The translations under genes and the position numbers were made by a program. Shown in pieces: positions 44,006 through 54,189 of a DNA stretch of 64,000 nucleotides. The notes beneath the pieces were generated by a model, which worked only from the letters and a program-made list of their open reading frames with translations, had not been told where the DNA came from and made no database searches. Numbering within the stretch: the stretch's first letter is position 1; each line of letters begins with the position of its first letter. This DNA is from Bursaphelenchus xylophilus (taxonomy: Eukaryota > Nematoda > Chromadorea > Rhabditida > Aphelenchoididae): positions 1,364,001-1,428,000 of the forward strand of contig CAJFCV020000002.1 of NCBI GenBank assembly GCA_904066235.2, in the 5' to 3' direction.

Positions 44006-45143
44006 ATGTCCTCTACCCCAGTGCGGAAAGGAAATCGCAAGCAGCAAGAATTTGACGAGATATTCACGAAATTTACAGCATTGGTAAGATCTCCTTTAGT
44101 TTTTATTGTTGTTTTTAGGAAGGAACTTCTTCATTTCACAAATTCGTAGACAACTTCGTGGACAATGAAATCAGACAATTAGAGAAGCCGGAGCTTTTTG
44201 CCGATTTATTGCTGAAAGCTTTGAAATCCGGAGGTCTGGCTTCGATTCCTGCCTTCAGAGGCTTGTTGTTCTTGGTGTTGGAGAAGAACTTGTAAGTTTT
44301 GTGCCTTAATAGTTGCCTTGGATCTTTAGGAAGGCTCTGGTTGTGCTGCTCTCACTTGCAAATGATAAAGTATTTTCCTTCCTCATCTAGTATAACATAA
44401 TTTTTAATTCTCCTTTCCAGCGCCGTCGACAATCTGTATGAAGAAGTTTACAAGCTTCTGAGGCCGACTACAGTGTTTTCAAACCAATCACAGAAGCTTC
44501 TTGAGCTGGTTGGCAGTTCTTTGAGCTCACCTTACCTACCTCAATATACATTAGCTGCGTTCGCTAAAAAGTTGGCCCGGCTTTTGCTGATTGCCCCCGT
44601 ACAACAACAGTTGATGATTCTCAACGTTTTGAAGAACATTTGCCACACACATCCTGCGATATTTGATCTTCTAGCTAACAGAAGCGAACCAGGTAGGATT
44701 TTGGTGGTGAATTCATTTGATTTTTGAGTTTTTAGGTAAAATATGGCTGTCTAAACGAATATAGGGTTGATACAGAGGTATTTTGACGTCTGTCGGTATT
44801 GTTACAACCGCTATTACCTTATTTTGTCGTCAACTTTGGTCTAAATTTCCAATTTTCAGCTACCCTAGCATCAGATCCATATGACCCAGAAGCCCCAATC
44901 ACCGAATCCAAAGCCTCCGAATCCTCTCTCTGGGAATTAAAAGCAATTCATCATCACTGGTATATCCGTGTTGCTGACCGATCCAAATTCATTCATGGAA
45001 ATCGACCAGAACAGCGCGTAAAAATCGTTGGTGAAGATGTCGCCGAGGCCATCTTGAACAAACTGAAGACCGACAACGCTGCTTTGAATCCTAAATTTGG
45101 CCTGAAACCTCTTGAAGCCACAAGGGATTTGATTTGCGATTGA
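44006..45143 (+). CDS. NOC4 (nucleolar complex protein 4 / UTP19) homologue, short form, 268 aa
   Basis: Four exons (44006-44083, 44119-44291, 44421-44692, 44860-45143) join in frame. The CBF/Mak21-type helical repeat region is clear: SIPAFRGLLFLVLEKN, YEEVYKLLRPTTVF, SSPYLPQYTLAAFAKKLARL, NICHTHPAIFDLLANRS, LASDPYDPEAPITESKASES and SSLWELKAIHHHWYIRVADR. These match NOC4L in the same order, including the DPYDP and ALESSLWEL-type motifs. NOC4 with NOP14 acts in 40S subunit assembly in the nucleolus. Human and yeast proteins are around 500-550 aa. Here the N-terminal half is missing and replaced by a short basic start (MSSTPVRKGNRKQQEFDEIF). An unseen upstream exon is possible but the start looks clean. 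Confidence 0.85.
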
Positions 45144-45377
45144 TTTTTTCGAATTTTGTGGGATATGTCATGTTATCCATGAAATTTTTTATTTTTCATT
45201 TTTTTGTTGCTTGTTTATTGTTGAAACTCCTGTTTTTATTGATTGTTGGTAAATGATTTTTAATTTAGAAGGTCTAGAAAGTTAGTTGAAATTTAGAAAA
45301 AGCGCTTTTTCCATGATTTTTGACAAAATTGGAATTTCCCTTCATTTTTTTATTTTCTCACTCAAAAATCGGCTGAT

Positions 45378-48300
45378 ATGCCTCGATTATTCTTCATTAT
45401 TCTTCTTTTTTCATCATCAATGATCCTCAGATCATATGATCATACCGATACAACTGAGCTATTCAATACAACCGGCATTCCCATCGCTGAAATCGAGAGT
45501 GTTTGGAATGAGACCACCAAATTCCACGAATATGACTTTGAATTCTCATTCAATTATGGGATAAGGTACGAAATATCAACTGGATTGAGGAATCAGGATC
45601 CCAACGACACGGAGAGTCATCATTGTGTTGGGTTGTACAGCAAAGAGAAGCCGAAAATACGGATTGCCGCGTGTGTTATACGGGAAAATGAGGAGGCATA
45701 TCGAGTTTATACGTTTGGAAATTTACGTAAGCAGTCCTTCTTGAATAGATGTTTCTAAAACAGAGATTTTAAGGCTCAAAATTAGAGTGGGGGACCTGAT
45801 TCATTGGCCAAAGACGTACCATTTTGCATCCGGGAAGTATCAAAAATGTGGCAAAATACCTCCCTCTCCAAGTGAAAAAACTCCGATTTCAAAAGCGCGC
45901 CCGCTCTTTTTATGAGGGGAAGGCGCGCCCTTCAAAACGAAGTTTTTTCACTTGGAGAGGGAAGCATTTTGCCACATTTTTGATACTTCCCGGATGCAAA
46001 ATGGTACGTCTTTTGCCAATGGATCAGGTCCTCTACTGTAGTAAGAAATAGTTTTCCGTCCAGCCGTCTTTTCACTTCACGTGCTATCTCTAAAAAATAC
46101 CGCCGAAAAAGGCGTCGCGACTTGCGAGTAACCACTTTGCGGGCAACCAACATTAGTCGATTAGAATTACGACCAGAGATTGCCACGGTCAAAATGTTGG
46201 CTCCGGCTCCGGCTCTTAGCTCCCAGAGCCGGAGCCGAAGCCAAATTTGCAGCTCCGGCTCCGGCTCTTGGCTCCGTGCAAAATTTAGAAAAGCCTCCGG
46301 CTCCGAATCTCGGCTCCTATGCAAAATGTGTTTTAAAATTATTTTTCCAAAAATAAAAGTTATTAGTGCCAGAAATCATAGAGCCAACGTTTTTGCAGTC
46401 AAGTCACATCCTCCGCAGTGTTTTTTAAAACAATTTGGTTTAACAAGATCGCGAAATTTTTACTTTTCTGACCGCTGGGAAGCCTGGCTCCGACTTTGAG
46501 CTCGGGAGCCGGAGCCTACCCCAAAATTTCCGGCTCCGGCTCTGGCTCTCGGCTCGGAGCCGGAGCCGCTCAGAGCCGGAGCCAAGAGCCGGCTCCGGAG
46601 CCGTGGCAATCTCTGATTACGACTTTTCTATCGTAATCTACGTAGTATGATAGAAATTTTTCATTAGTAACTACCCGATACAGATAAGTAAACAAAATTC
46701 GGGAATCTGTCGAATTCATCCGCCGCTTTCAAAGTTTTGGGAGTTTGTTTTCAAAAAACAGTTTCTGCACCTTTAAAAATGCTTGGTTAACCTTATGGAA
46801 ACTATTCAAGCCATTTATACACTCGTAAACTTAATTCGCAACATCAACTGCCAAAGCCATCGTTATAATTTCCTGTTGTAAGCAAATGTTGGCTGATTTC
46901 CAAACATCCCCCGTAGAGTCTCCGTGGTCCTTTTAACTTCCCGAAAAACGGTTGCGTCTGGGGCCGGCCCAAAAAAATTATGAAAATCGAAGACTCACAC
47001 TTTTACACTACCACTTTTCTCTTTTCAGATGAGACTTCATACTACTACAAGTTCGACCATCAACCCAATCTCACCACATTTTCAATACACGGCTCGGTCC
47101 TAGCAATGACAATTGATGGACTAGTTCTTCGAATACCCCAGGCGGCACTTTTTAAGTTTGAAACAAAGTTGAAAAGCTCACGAAGTTACAAGCTAATTTT
47201 CACGACAGATAATCAAAACCTCACAAGCGGCACCCTTTGGCATACATTTCGAAATGTAAGTAAAAATAATGATGACTATCACAAAAGACGTCAAAGTAAA
47301 CGTTTTTTCGACTAAATTTCTCTTTTGCCTACAGTTTTCCGGAGGCAATTTTAATCGAAATTGAAGGTTCATATCTCAAATTTGGATAGAAGATAAAAAC
47401 TTTGGGTATTTCTAATCTCTCAAGCGAATATTTTTTCTGATGAATAGAAAAACATGACTTTATTTTCAGAAAACATTTATCTACCCTGCTAATCCGTTCC
47501 CAGTTACTGATGACGGAAAGGACTCGTTAAGCAAGAGGTTTCGTGTGATAGAAGAAGAAGAATCGCGCGCAGCTGTAACGCTCTTCAGGAAGATCAGGAT
47601 TTTCGTTGTGACTTTGTAAGCATCTTCTTTATTCCGTCTTCTTCTTGAAATTACCCGACGTAGGAGATCTCATAGAATTTTTTGTTACATTTTGCCTATC
47701 TGGATGTAAACATCCGTTACAAAACCTCGCCCATCGTGGCAAACGCCCAAGAAGGTATACATCCAGCCACCCCCTTCCTGAAGCACTTGCAAGGTGGAGA
47801 GTTTGTAACAGAAACGAAAAACTCACTGAATTACAAAAGTCCTCACGACACTTTCAGCTGGGGAGACGCAATTTCTCTAACGTTTAGCGGTCTCTTTTTT
47901 CCAAGCATCTTTTTTTAAAACACAACTGATTTTGGGCGCAAAGAAAAGTTCTTTCTGAGCTGCGCCCGAGTTTAAATTTCAAGTTATTTTTTTTGGCTAG
48001 CTGAATTTTTTATTTTTTTAGATCGAGGCGTGGTCAAGGGTACTTTCAAGGGTTTCCAATATTTTTATTCAAAAATTTTTCTTATTTTCTTTTGAGGTTC
48101 ATGGCCATTCACAGGGAACTCAAAATCACTTATAAAAACTTTTATTTACTTATAAAAACTTCAAGTTTTTATAAGTAAATAAAAGTTCTTATAAGTGATT
48201 TTCAAATCACTTATAGGTAATTTTTATTTTCGGCGCCCGGGAAATTCACTTATAGGTAATTATAAATACTTATAGGTAACAGAAAATTATGCACAGTGCA

Positions 48301-49584
48301 GGATAGATAAAAATTTATTCAAACAAAGTAAAAAACAACTTGACTCTGATATATTACCGGTTACACATGTGGTTAGCGCATCTTCTGTGTCCTGACGGGG
48401 CTAACTTGCTTCTGTGCGGATTTTCTATGGGTACTCTGCGGCTAGATGCACTGAAAATAGTCAAAGATAAAGAAAAAGTAAATAAAATTGTCGGAGATAG
48501 TTTATTATGAGCTGTCCTTGAACTCATTTTTTTTTTTGCTTTCCCATCCCAAAAATTAGTTTGAGGATCAGAAATTTGGCAATGAGATTTTGAGACATCA
48601 AGTTTTTTATGTTGTACTAGGTCTAGGTGAATATTATCGACATACCTGAGGCATCCGAGAGTCATTTTTTCCAGACATTGTGTACACGTTGTCCATTTAC
48701 TTCCTCCACGAACATTTTGTGATTATCTGAAATAGTGGGTTCACCTGGACCTAGTACAATGTAAGAAAACTATGTCTTGAAAAGTTTCTGGCCTTCTGAA
48801 ATGTGGAAGCAGTTTAAAACACCTACCAAAATCGAGGAAAGAGTTCTCCATCCAAATTCTTGATTGATCATGCTTGTTCCTAGATCTTCCCAGGCTGTCT
48901 GCTCTTCCATTTTGACTTGTTTCCTAATCGGGAAGTTTCTTATGTTCCGGATTTTTCATCTACCCACTGTTTACAGTCCTGTAAAATAAAATAACTCACT
49001 AGAAACACCTTACCTTGTTCCATCCAACGTTTAAATACCCTCTTTGACCAGTACTGCTACGAAAAACTTAGAATTTCTAAGTCTCGCCCATGCGTTCAAA
49101 AAGCCAAAAGCGTCTTTGGCGCTCAACTGTTTTCTTTTCGGAGTCCTTATTGGTAATTATAAGTAAATATAATTTCTTATAAGTAAATCAAAATAGGCTC
49201 CGCCTTTTTTTAACTTATAAGTGAATTTTTGGGAAATATTTTTACCTATAAGTAAATAAAAGTTTTTATAAGTAAATCCGAATCCCCTGTGTTATACAAC
49301 TTACACCTTTTTTTAGCATAGTCTCCGCTTTTGTCATTGCAATTCTCGTCTGCGTCCTCCTATCTTGTGTTATCCATGATTTGCGCCGCAATAAACGACA
49401 TGTAAAACGCAATTTCAAGATGGAAGGCCAATTGAGAGACCTGAATAACCTGGCAACCGGCCGGATCGAGATTCGGCATTTTAAAGACGTCGAAGTTCAA
49501 GAAGCCATTCAGAAGTTCAGACAGAACATCCAGAACAAAACTCTCCGATTTTACATTGTTGAAGGAAATAAAAATGAAGTTTGA
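45378..49584 (+). CDS. Type I membrane glycoprotein of unknown function, 329 aa
   Basis: Four exons (45378-45726, 47029-47255, 47470-47615, 49317-49584) join in frame. A signal peptide (MPRLFFIILLFSSSMILRSY) leads to a ~200-residue outer region with several N-x-S/T sites (NTTG, NETT, NDTE, NLTT, NLTS) and few cysteines. One membrane segment (FVVTLFIVSAFVIAILVCVL, then LSCVI) follows, split by the last intron. A basic cytosolic tail comes next (HDLRRNKRHVKRNFK) ending FYIVEGNKNEV. The introns are swollen by insertions: a CAGTG MITE and a hAT MITE in intron 1, and a ~1.15 kb inverted-repeat element in intron 3. No family recognised. Confidence 0.7.
45785..46038. repeat. CAGTG-type palindromic MITE, copy 11
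   Basis: Left end (TA)GAGTGGGGGACCTGATTC and right end GGATCAGGTCCTCTACTG followed by TA, with inverted arms. It lies in intron 1 of the membrane glycoprotein gene. Confidence 0.8.
46174..46615. mobile_element. hAT-type MITE with 8-bp target duplication and GGCTCC repeats
   Basis: The element starts CAGAGATTGCCACGG and ends CCGTGGCAATCTCTG (exact inverted repeats). It is flanked by the 8-bp direct repeat ATTACGAC (46166-46173 and 46616-46623). An 8-bp duplication and CAGRG-type tips are hallmarks of hAT transposons. Subterminal regions on both sides are filled with GGCTCC/GGAGCC hexamers (46198-46310 and 46500-46605). The centre is AT-rich and non-coding. It lies in intron 1 of the membrane glycoprotein gene, 136 bp after a MITE. 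Confidence 0.85.
47676..47918 (+). CDS. Possible unassigned exon or gene fragment within an intron
   Basis: An open stretch reads YLDVNIRYKTSPIVANAQEG, then IHPATPFLKHLQGGEFV and SPHDTFSWGDAISLTF, and has balanced, protein-like composition. It lies in intron 3 of the membrane glycoprotein gene and cannot be joined in frame to the neighbouring exons with confidence. It may be a decayed fragment of another gene or an alternative exon. Confidence 0.25.
   Translation, partial: NFLLHFAYLDVNIRYKTSPIVANAQEGIHPATPFLKHLQGGEFVTETKNSLNYKSPHDTFSWGDAISLTFSGLFFPSIFF
48126..49285. repeat. Inverted-repeat element with CTTATAAGTAAAT-rich ends
   Basis: The left end (ACTTATAAAAACTTTTATTT) matches the reverse complement of the right end (AAATAAAAGTTTTTATAAGT). 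The terminal ~170 bp on each side repeat variants of CTTATA(A/G)GTAA(A/T). A weaker inverted pair inside (48575-48628 and 48737-48790, around ACCTAGTACAA) adds secondary structure. A 103-codon minus-strand frame at 48354 has no recognisable domain. It lies in intron 3 of the membrane glycoprotein gene. Superfamily unknown. Confidence 0.5.
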
Positions 49585-49850
49585 CTATTTTAAAGGCGCT
49601 ATGACTTTTCGGGTCAACGATACTATGGGAGTTATGGCCAAAAAATGTTTTTATCTCTTACCGCTCTCCGCGTCTCACGTACGCTCTCGCCCAGGAAAAC
49701 CGTTGAATATCTCGACCACCCCTTCAAAGAGTGAGCTCAGATTTTCAGCGAAGAATATGTGGCCTATGTCCAAAATATGCGCAAAATTTAAAGACACTCT
49801 GAAAGTCGCCCTTAGGGCAGTTGCCAAATCATTCGAAAAATGAACCCCGA
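49585..49850. repeat. Decayed copy of the 7.7-9.5 kb repeat family
   Basis: It contains TGGCCAAAAAATGTTTTTAT, CCGTTGAATATCTCGACC and GAGTGAGCTCAGATTTTCAG in the family order. It directly follows the stop of the membrane glycoprotein gene. The 95-codon frame over it is a by-product. Confidence 0.5.
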
Positions 49851-49979
49851 GATTTTTCCGGATTGTTTATTGCTTACAATAATAATGCACCCTGAATATA
49901 TATGCGTACCTAGAAAAGATATGTACAATGTCTAACAAACTTTTTCGACTTTGCAGCAATGAATGGCCTTGTCTTAGCT

Positions 49980-52211
49980 CTATTCCGTTTTCCTCTTGTC
50001 CCTTCGGACATATGGCACAATCACGGCAATCAGCTTCCAGATAATTGCCGCAGAAACCACTAGTAAAGTTAGTCCACATACAGCGAAAAATCCGATGACA
50101 TCATACGAATTAAACACCCAGAAATCCAGCTCCGTTGAAGGTAGATTTAGCACATCATGAATCATCGGATATTGCATCGCATATTCAACGTATTTAACAA
50201 AAGTTTCGCTCGGCTTGTTGGGCTGATTTCTTAGCATTCGCGAATACATTTTTGCGGTCTCATCGTATTTTGGATCATTCAAAACTTTGTTCAAAGCGTC
50301 GGTGACAGTGTCTTCAGTGACTTTGGTTCGATGAATTGTAATTCCAAGGCCTTTGCGTTCCGCAACGCCCGCATTGAACTCTTGATCAGCGAATAGTGGA
50401 AGCATTATCGTCGGAACTCCGGCGTAGGCGAGCTCGGTGTACGAATTGAGCCCCATGTGGGTGATGAAACAGCGAATTCGGCGGTCAGCTGAAAAGAGTA
50501 TTCTATCACACGTCATTCTTTGAAAACTTATAAATACAGTTTTACAATTTAATAAAAAATTATTGGAAAGTAAAATTGCCACTTACCAAGCAGCTCCTTT
50601 TGAGGCAGCCACTTCTTGAAGAAGACATTTGTAGAATTATTCAGTCCAACTGATTCTGGTTGGTCATGTTTCCAGATGAAACTGTATTCCGGGAATTTGG
50701 CAAATGATTTTAAAAGAGCCTGCTTGATCTCCACTGGCACAACGCCCATCATAATTTGTGAGCCAAGGGAAAATATGACGGTTCCTTTTGGCCGTGACGA
50801 CAAAATCTTCTCGTATTCCTAAAATAAACACAAAATTTGCTTTTGAACCGTTGCTACTTACCTCCGGCAGTTCCTTAACCGGCTTCTTCAACTCATCTTC
50901 CATCTGAATTCCCCCAATAAACTTGATTTTCGAGGAGATTGGGCGACCAATGTCCAGGAGTTCCGGCATGTTAAGAAAGACAAAGGAGAGCTTTTTGAAC
51001 AGTTCGGTGTACGTAGGGGTTCCGGGATAGTACTTGTTAACAATGGGATGCTCAACGTTGCGCAATGCGCGGTACCAATCACTCTCGCGTTGGAGCCAGC
51101 GATAGTAGCTTTTAACGCGCTCGGCGAAGGTTAGTTGACGGCCTGGTGCAATGGGGACAAAGACGTCTGAAAGAATGATATTGTAAATCATAGAGCATGT
51201 AAAATCGGGAGGGGTGTCCAATATGTTATGACATTATTTTTGACCTGTTTTCTGGGCTGAACTTAAATTGAGAACTTATATTTCCAATAAATAAAAGCTC
51301 CTGTTAAAGAATTCACTACACAGTCTCGGTCTATGCTATTCATAAAGCCCCTTTAACGTTTCTGATATATGGCTTTGCTTACTGCTCAGATAGCTTGGTG
51401 GCGCTGGAATTCCAAATCCCTCAGCCACATAATCAGCACTGGAAGTGGCCACATACAACGCAGTACTTGGAATCCCCAGAATATGAGCCAAACTGATGCC
51501 ACAGCCATCGAATGCTGACAATAATATTATGTCATACGCCTCCGCTCGAAGCTGATTAATCAATTCCGTGTTGGACATGAGCTCTTCGCAGAACAGTACT
51601 CGGCATTGTGTGAAAATATCGAAGGCGTTGACCGGCCCAACCTTGAAGGGATTGATGAGATGCGTTGCGTTTAGGTACGGGGTATTTTCATGGTCAACGT
51701 GAATAACTTTTCTGGCTTTTTTGGAGATCTTAATTCGAGCTTCCGGATTCCAATTCAACACAAGTTTGTCCTGAAAATACATGGTGTAGGGTAGGTTAAA
51801 AATCGGTGTAGATCATAACTGGCAACTCTTATGTTGACGTTTTAGAAAACGTCATTCCTTTCTGCGAAGCGCAAGTTGGAAACCTCAAATAGTTAAGTTA
51901 CATAAAATAGTTACATAATTAACCTATATTTGTGTCAATTTTTACCAATATCCGGAGTCTCGCTTCAAAAACTTGCAATGTCAGATAGACCAAATCTAAC
52001 GATGCCTATCGCAAAAACATTGGTTTGCTAGAATTCCTAAGTTGATACTTACCACAATATGTCCACGGTCGGCCAGTTTATCAACCAAAGCGTTACTATA
52101 GTACACATGGCTTTTTCCCATTGCTGTCTGTGATATTAGGACCTTCTTTCCATCGGCGATAGTGATCAGCATCATGATAAAGCATATTGCCAGACATATC
52201 CTTAAAACCAT
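49980..52211 (-). CDS. UDP-glucuronosyltransferase (GT1 family), complete, 530 aa
   Basis: Five exons (52211-52053, 51770-51383, 51166-50862, 50818-50587, 50488-49980) join in frame. UGTs transfer glucuronic acid or glucose from UDP-sugars to small lipophilic molecules in the ER lumen. Seen: a signal peptide (MVLRICLAICFIMMLITIAD), the N-terminal acceptor half (SAFDGCGISLAHILGIPSTA), KGTVIFSLGSQI, FFKKWLPQKELL and the donor-site signature (CFITHMGLNSYTELAYAGVP, then LPLFADQEFN). A C-terminal membrane anchor (FFAVCGLTLLVVSAAIIWKL) is followed by a basic tail RRDKRKTE. The signature has HMG where HGG is usual. The ATG follows CTTTCAG by three bases. Two TTGATAA sites lie ~200 bp upstream. Confidence 0.95.
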
Positions 52212-52410
52212 GGTCTGAAAGACGACTATTATTTTTTGTCTTTAAAGTTGAGCTCTCTGCACGATCCTAGAAACGATTCTTTTTTCGGTAGGTGACACGG
52301 CTTCATGAGATGGGTAAAAACCTCCCCTATCAGTACTAAAAAAAGGTATAATATATTATTTGGGATCGGTGAAAAATAAAAAATCTTAAATGTCTGATCA
52401 GACCCGGTTT

Positions 52411-52438
52411 GTTGATAAATAAATGTTATAGTTGATAA
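52411..52438 (-). promoter_or_regulatory. Paired TTGATAA sites upstream of the UGT
   Basis: TTGATAA occurs twice 20 bp apart, about 200-230 bp upstream of the UGT start, and TGATAA occurs again at 52618. In C. elegans, intestinal genes including UGTs are driven by the GATA factor ELT-2 through TGATAA. A role here is inferred from motif and position only. Confidence 0.35.
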
Positions 52439-54189
52439 GATTGGTGAATTCACAAACCAGAAAATACATTTTGATGTCACCTGTGGCACTCAAAACACAA
52501 ATGATTTCGTATTTTGAGTGATGGGCAAGGCGCATCGCTAATACGAAATTTCTGATAGTATTTTGAAACTTGGCAGAAAACTTTAAGGCTCCAATCTTTT
52601 ACCAAAATTTCAGAAGCTGATAAAGTTGACAGATAGCACGTATTCAGTCGTATTGCGGTCATGCTTCTATGAAATAGAACCCCTCAAAAACAAAGGTGGT
52701 TGGTAGCCACCACAGAAAAAAACAAAACGATTTAGAAAATATAATATCTGCTTTGTTCCGGCTGTAGCAAAATAACAGTAGTTTCAGCGGAAAGTCATAA
52801 AAAAATTGACGTATGTCGTTATAAATAAAATTCTTGATTTGGGCCAAGTTTTATAAAATTTAAAAGTTTTTTCTAATGAAAAACGAAAAAAAGATCCGCG
52901 TTATCCTCAAAAATACAAAAATTGTTCTCCACTGGCTGACTTATCAGCGTCATCGCCCATTTGAGTTACATAGATAACAGCTCTACATTGCACTAATACA
53001 ACAATTTTTACGAAAACGAGCATGTGACACAAATTCAAAAAAAAAGATTTACTTTTATCAACATTAAAAGAAACTTTTTGGAATCGAGCTCAACCATATT
53101 TTGAGTTGCCACAAGTTGTTAGAAACATCATGAGAGCGGGTGGATGACGCCACGAGTGCGCCCAAGTCCACGCCTTCCACTCATGTCAATAACATGTATC
53201 AATAATCGGACACTGAACATGCGACTTTGAGACAGCTTATTTTTTAATAAAAGTGATAAGTATCGTTTTCAGAACTAAAGGAAGGTCCAATTTTCCTATA
53301 AATAATAAATATTTTGGTCTAAGTTAAGAGCAGATAAGAGCTAGTAACCAAACAGTTTTTTGATATTCAACTTGTATTTATAGTGAATGCAAGGTATGTC
53401 TGTGGGTTGTGTCATGTCTGTTGGAGGCTCTTTGAACCTTCGTCGACGTTCAAGGTGCATCAAATGGATGCTCTTTAAACGCCGCTGTGAACCAATAAGA
53501 TCGCACATCGATGGGCGTGAGAAGGTGTCCTGTTCATCGACGGTTCATGTGATTTACTGCCGAACGCAAAAGTTACAAAGAATTCGGGTTTAACAATGCT
53601 CTTAATCGGGTGCACGGTGATCGTCTACGGTGGGAGTAATGGATTGGTGTGTAGTTTGAGATTTATTGTCGGAGGAAAAATCTAATCGGTCGTTTAGCAA
53701 GCTTGGAGAAGAAGGGGTAGTAAAAAAGGCCATCATGTCTTGATGAAAGCGGAAAAAAGTTAAGGAGAATCTGCAAGCTGCTGCTAAGGACCAGTGAGCA
53801 AATGTGCATATTACAGATAATAGGAAAAGGGATCCATGTTTTTATGTACTATCCAATTAGCCCTCAAACTATCTTAATTTTAACCTCTACAGGAGACCCG
53901 GCATTTTGAGTTTTTATAAAACGGCATCTATAGTATGTGTTTCAGAAGTTTTATGGGTCAACCAAGTGAATTTCAGGTCACAAGAGGCTATAAATGAGGC
54001 TTTTGTGAGGTTGGACTAAAATGAGTTGAAAGAGACTATAATGAGTTGCAGGCTGTATCAGTATCGCCGCCATATCAAACATAAGACTGATAAATCTAAT
54101 TATCTCTCAAAATTCCGACTTTGAACGAATGAGATAGCCATTTATTCGTAATTATTATAAAGTATTCAATAAATAATATTCAATTACCC
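52439..54189. other. Intergenic interval between UGT and nuclear receptor A
   Basis: No exon chain is supported. Short frames on both strands (e.g. 53387-53593) have no splice or domain support. The UGT promoter side contains scattered TGATAA/TTATCA motifs. Confidence 0.45.

Noticed and set aside
46122..46499. Open frames rich in Ser/Arg/Pro over the GGCTCC blocks
   Set aside because: They are translations of the hexamer repeats within the hAT MITE and not independent genes.
46195..46610. CRISPR-like array of short repeats
   Set aside because: The repeats are contiguous hexamers without unique spacers, in a eukaryotic intron, inside a defined transposon.
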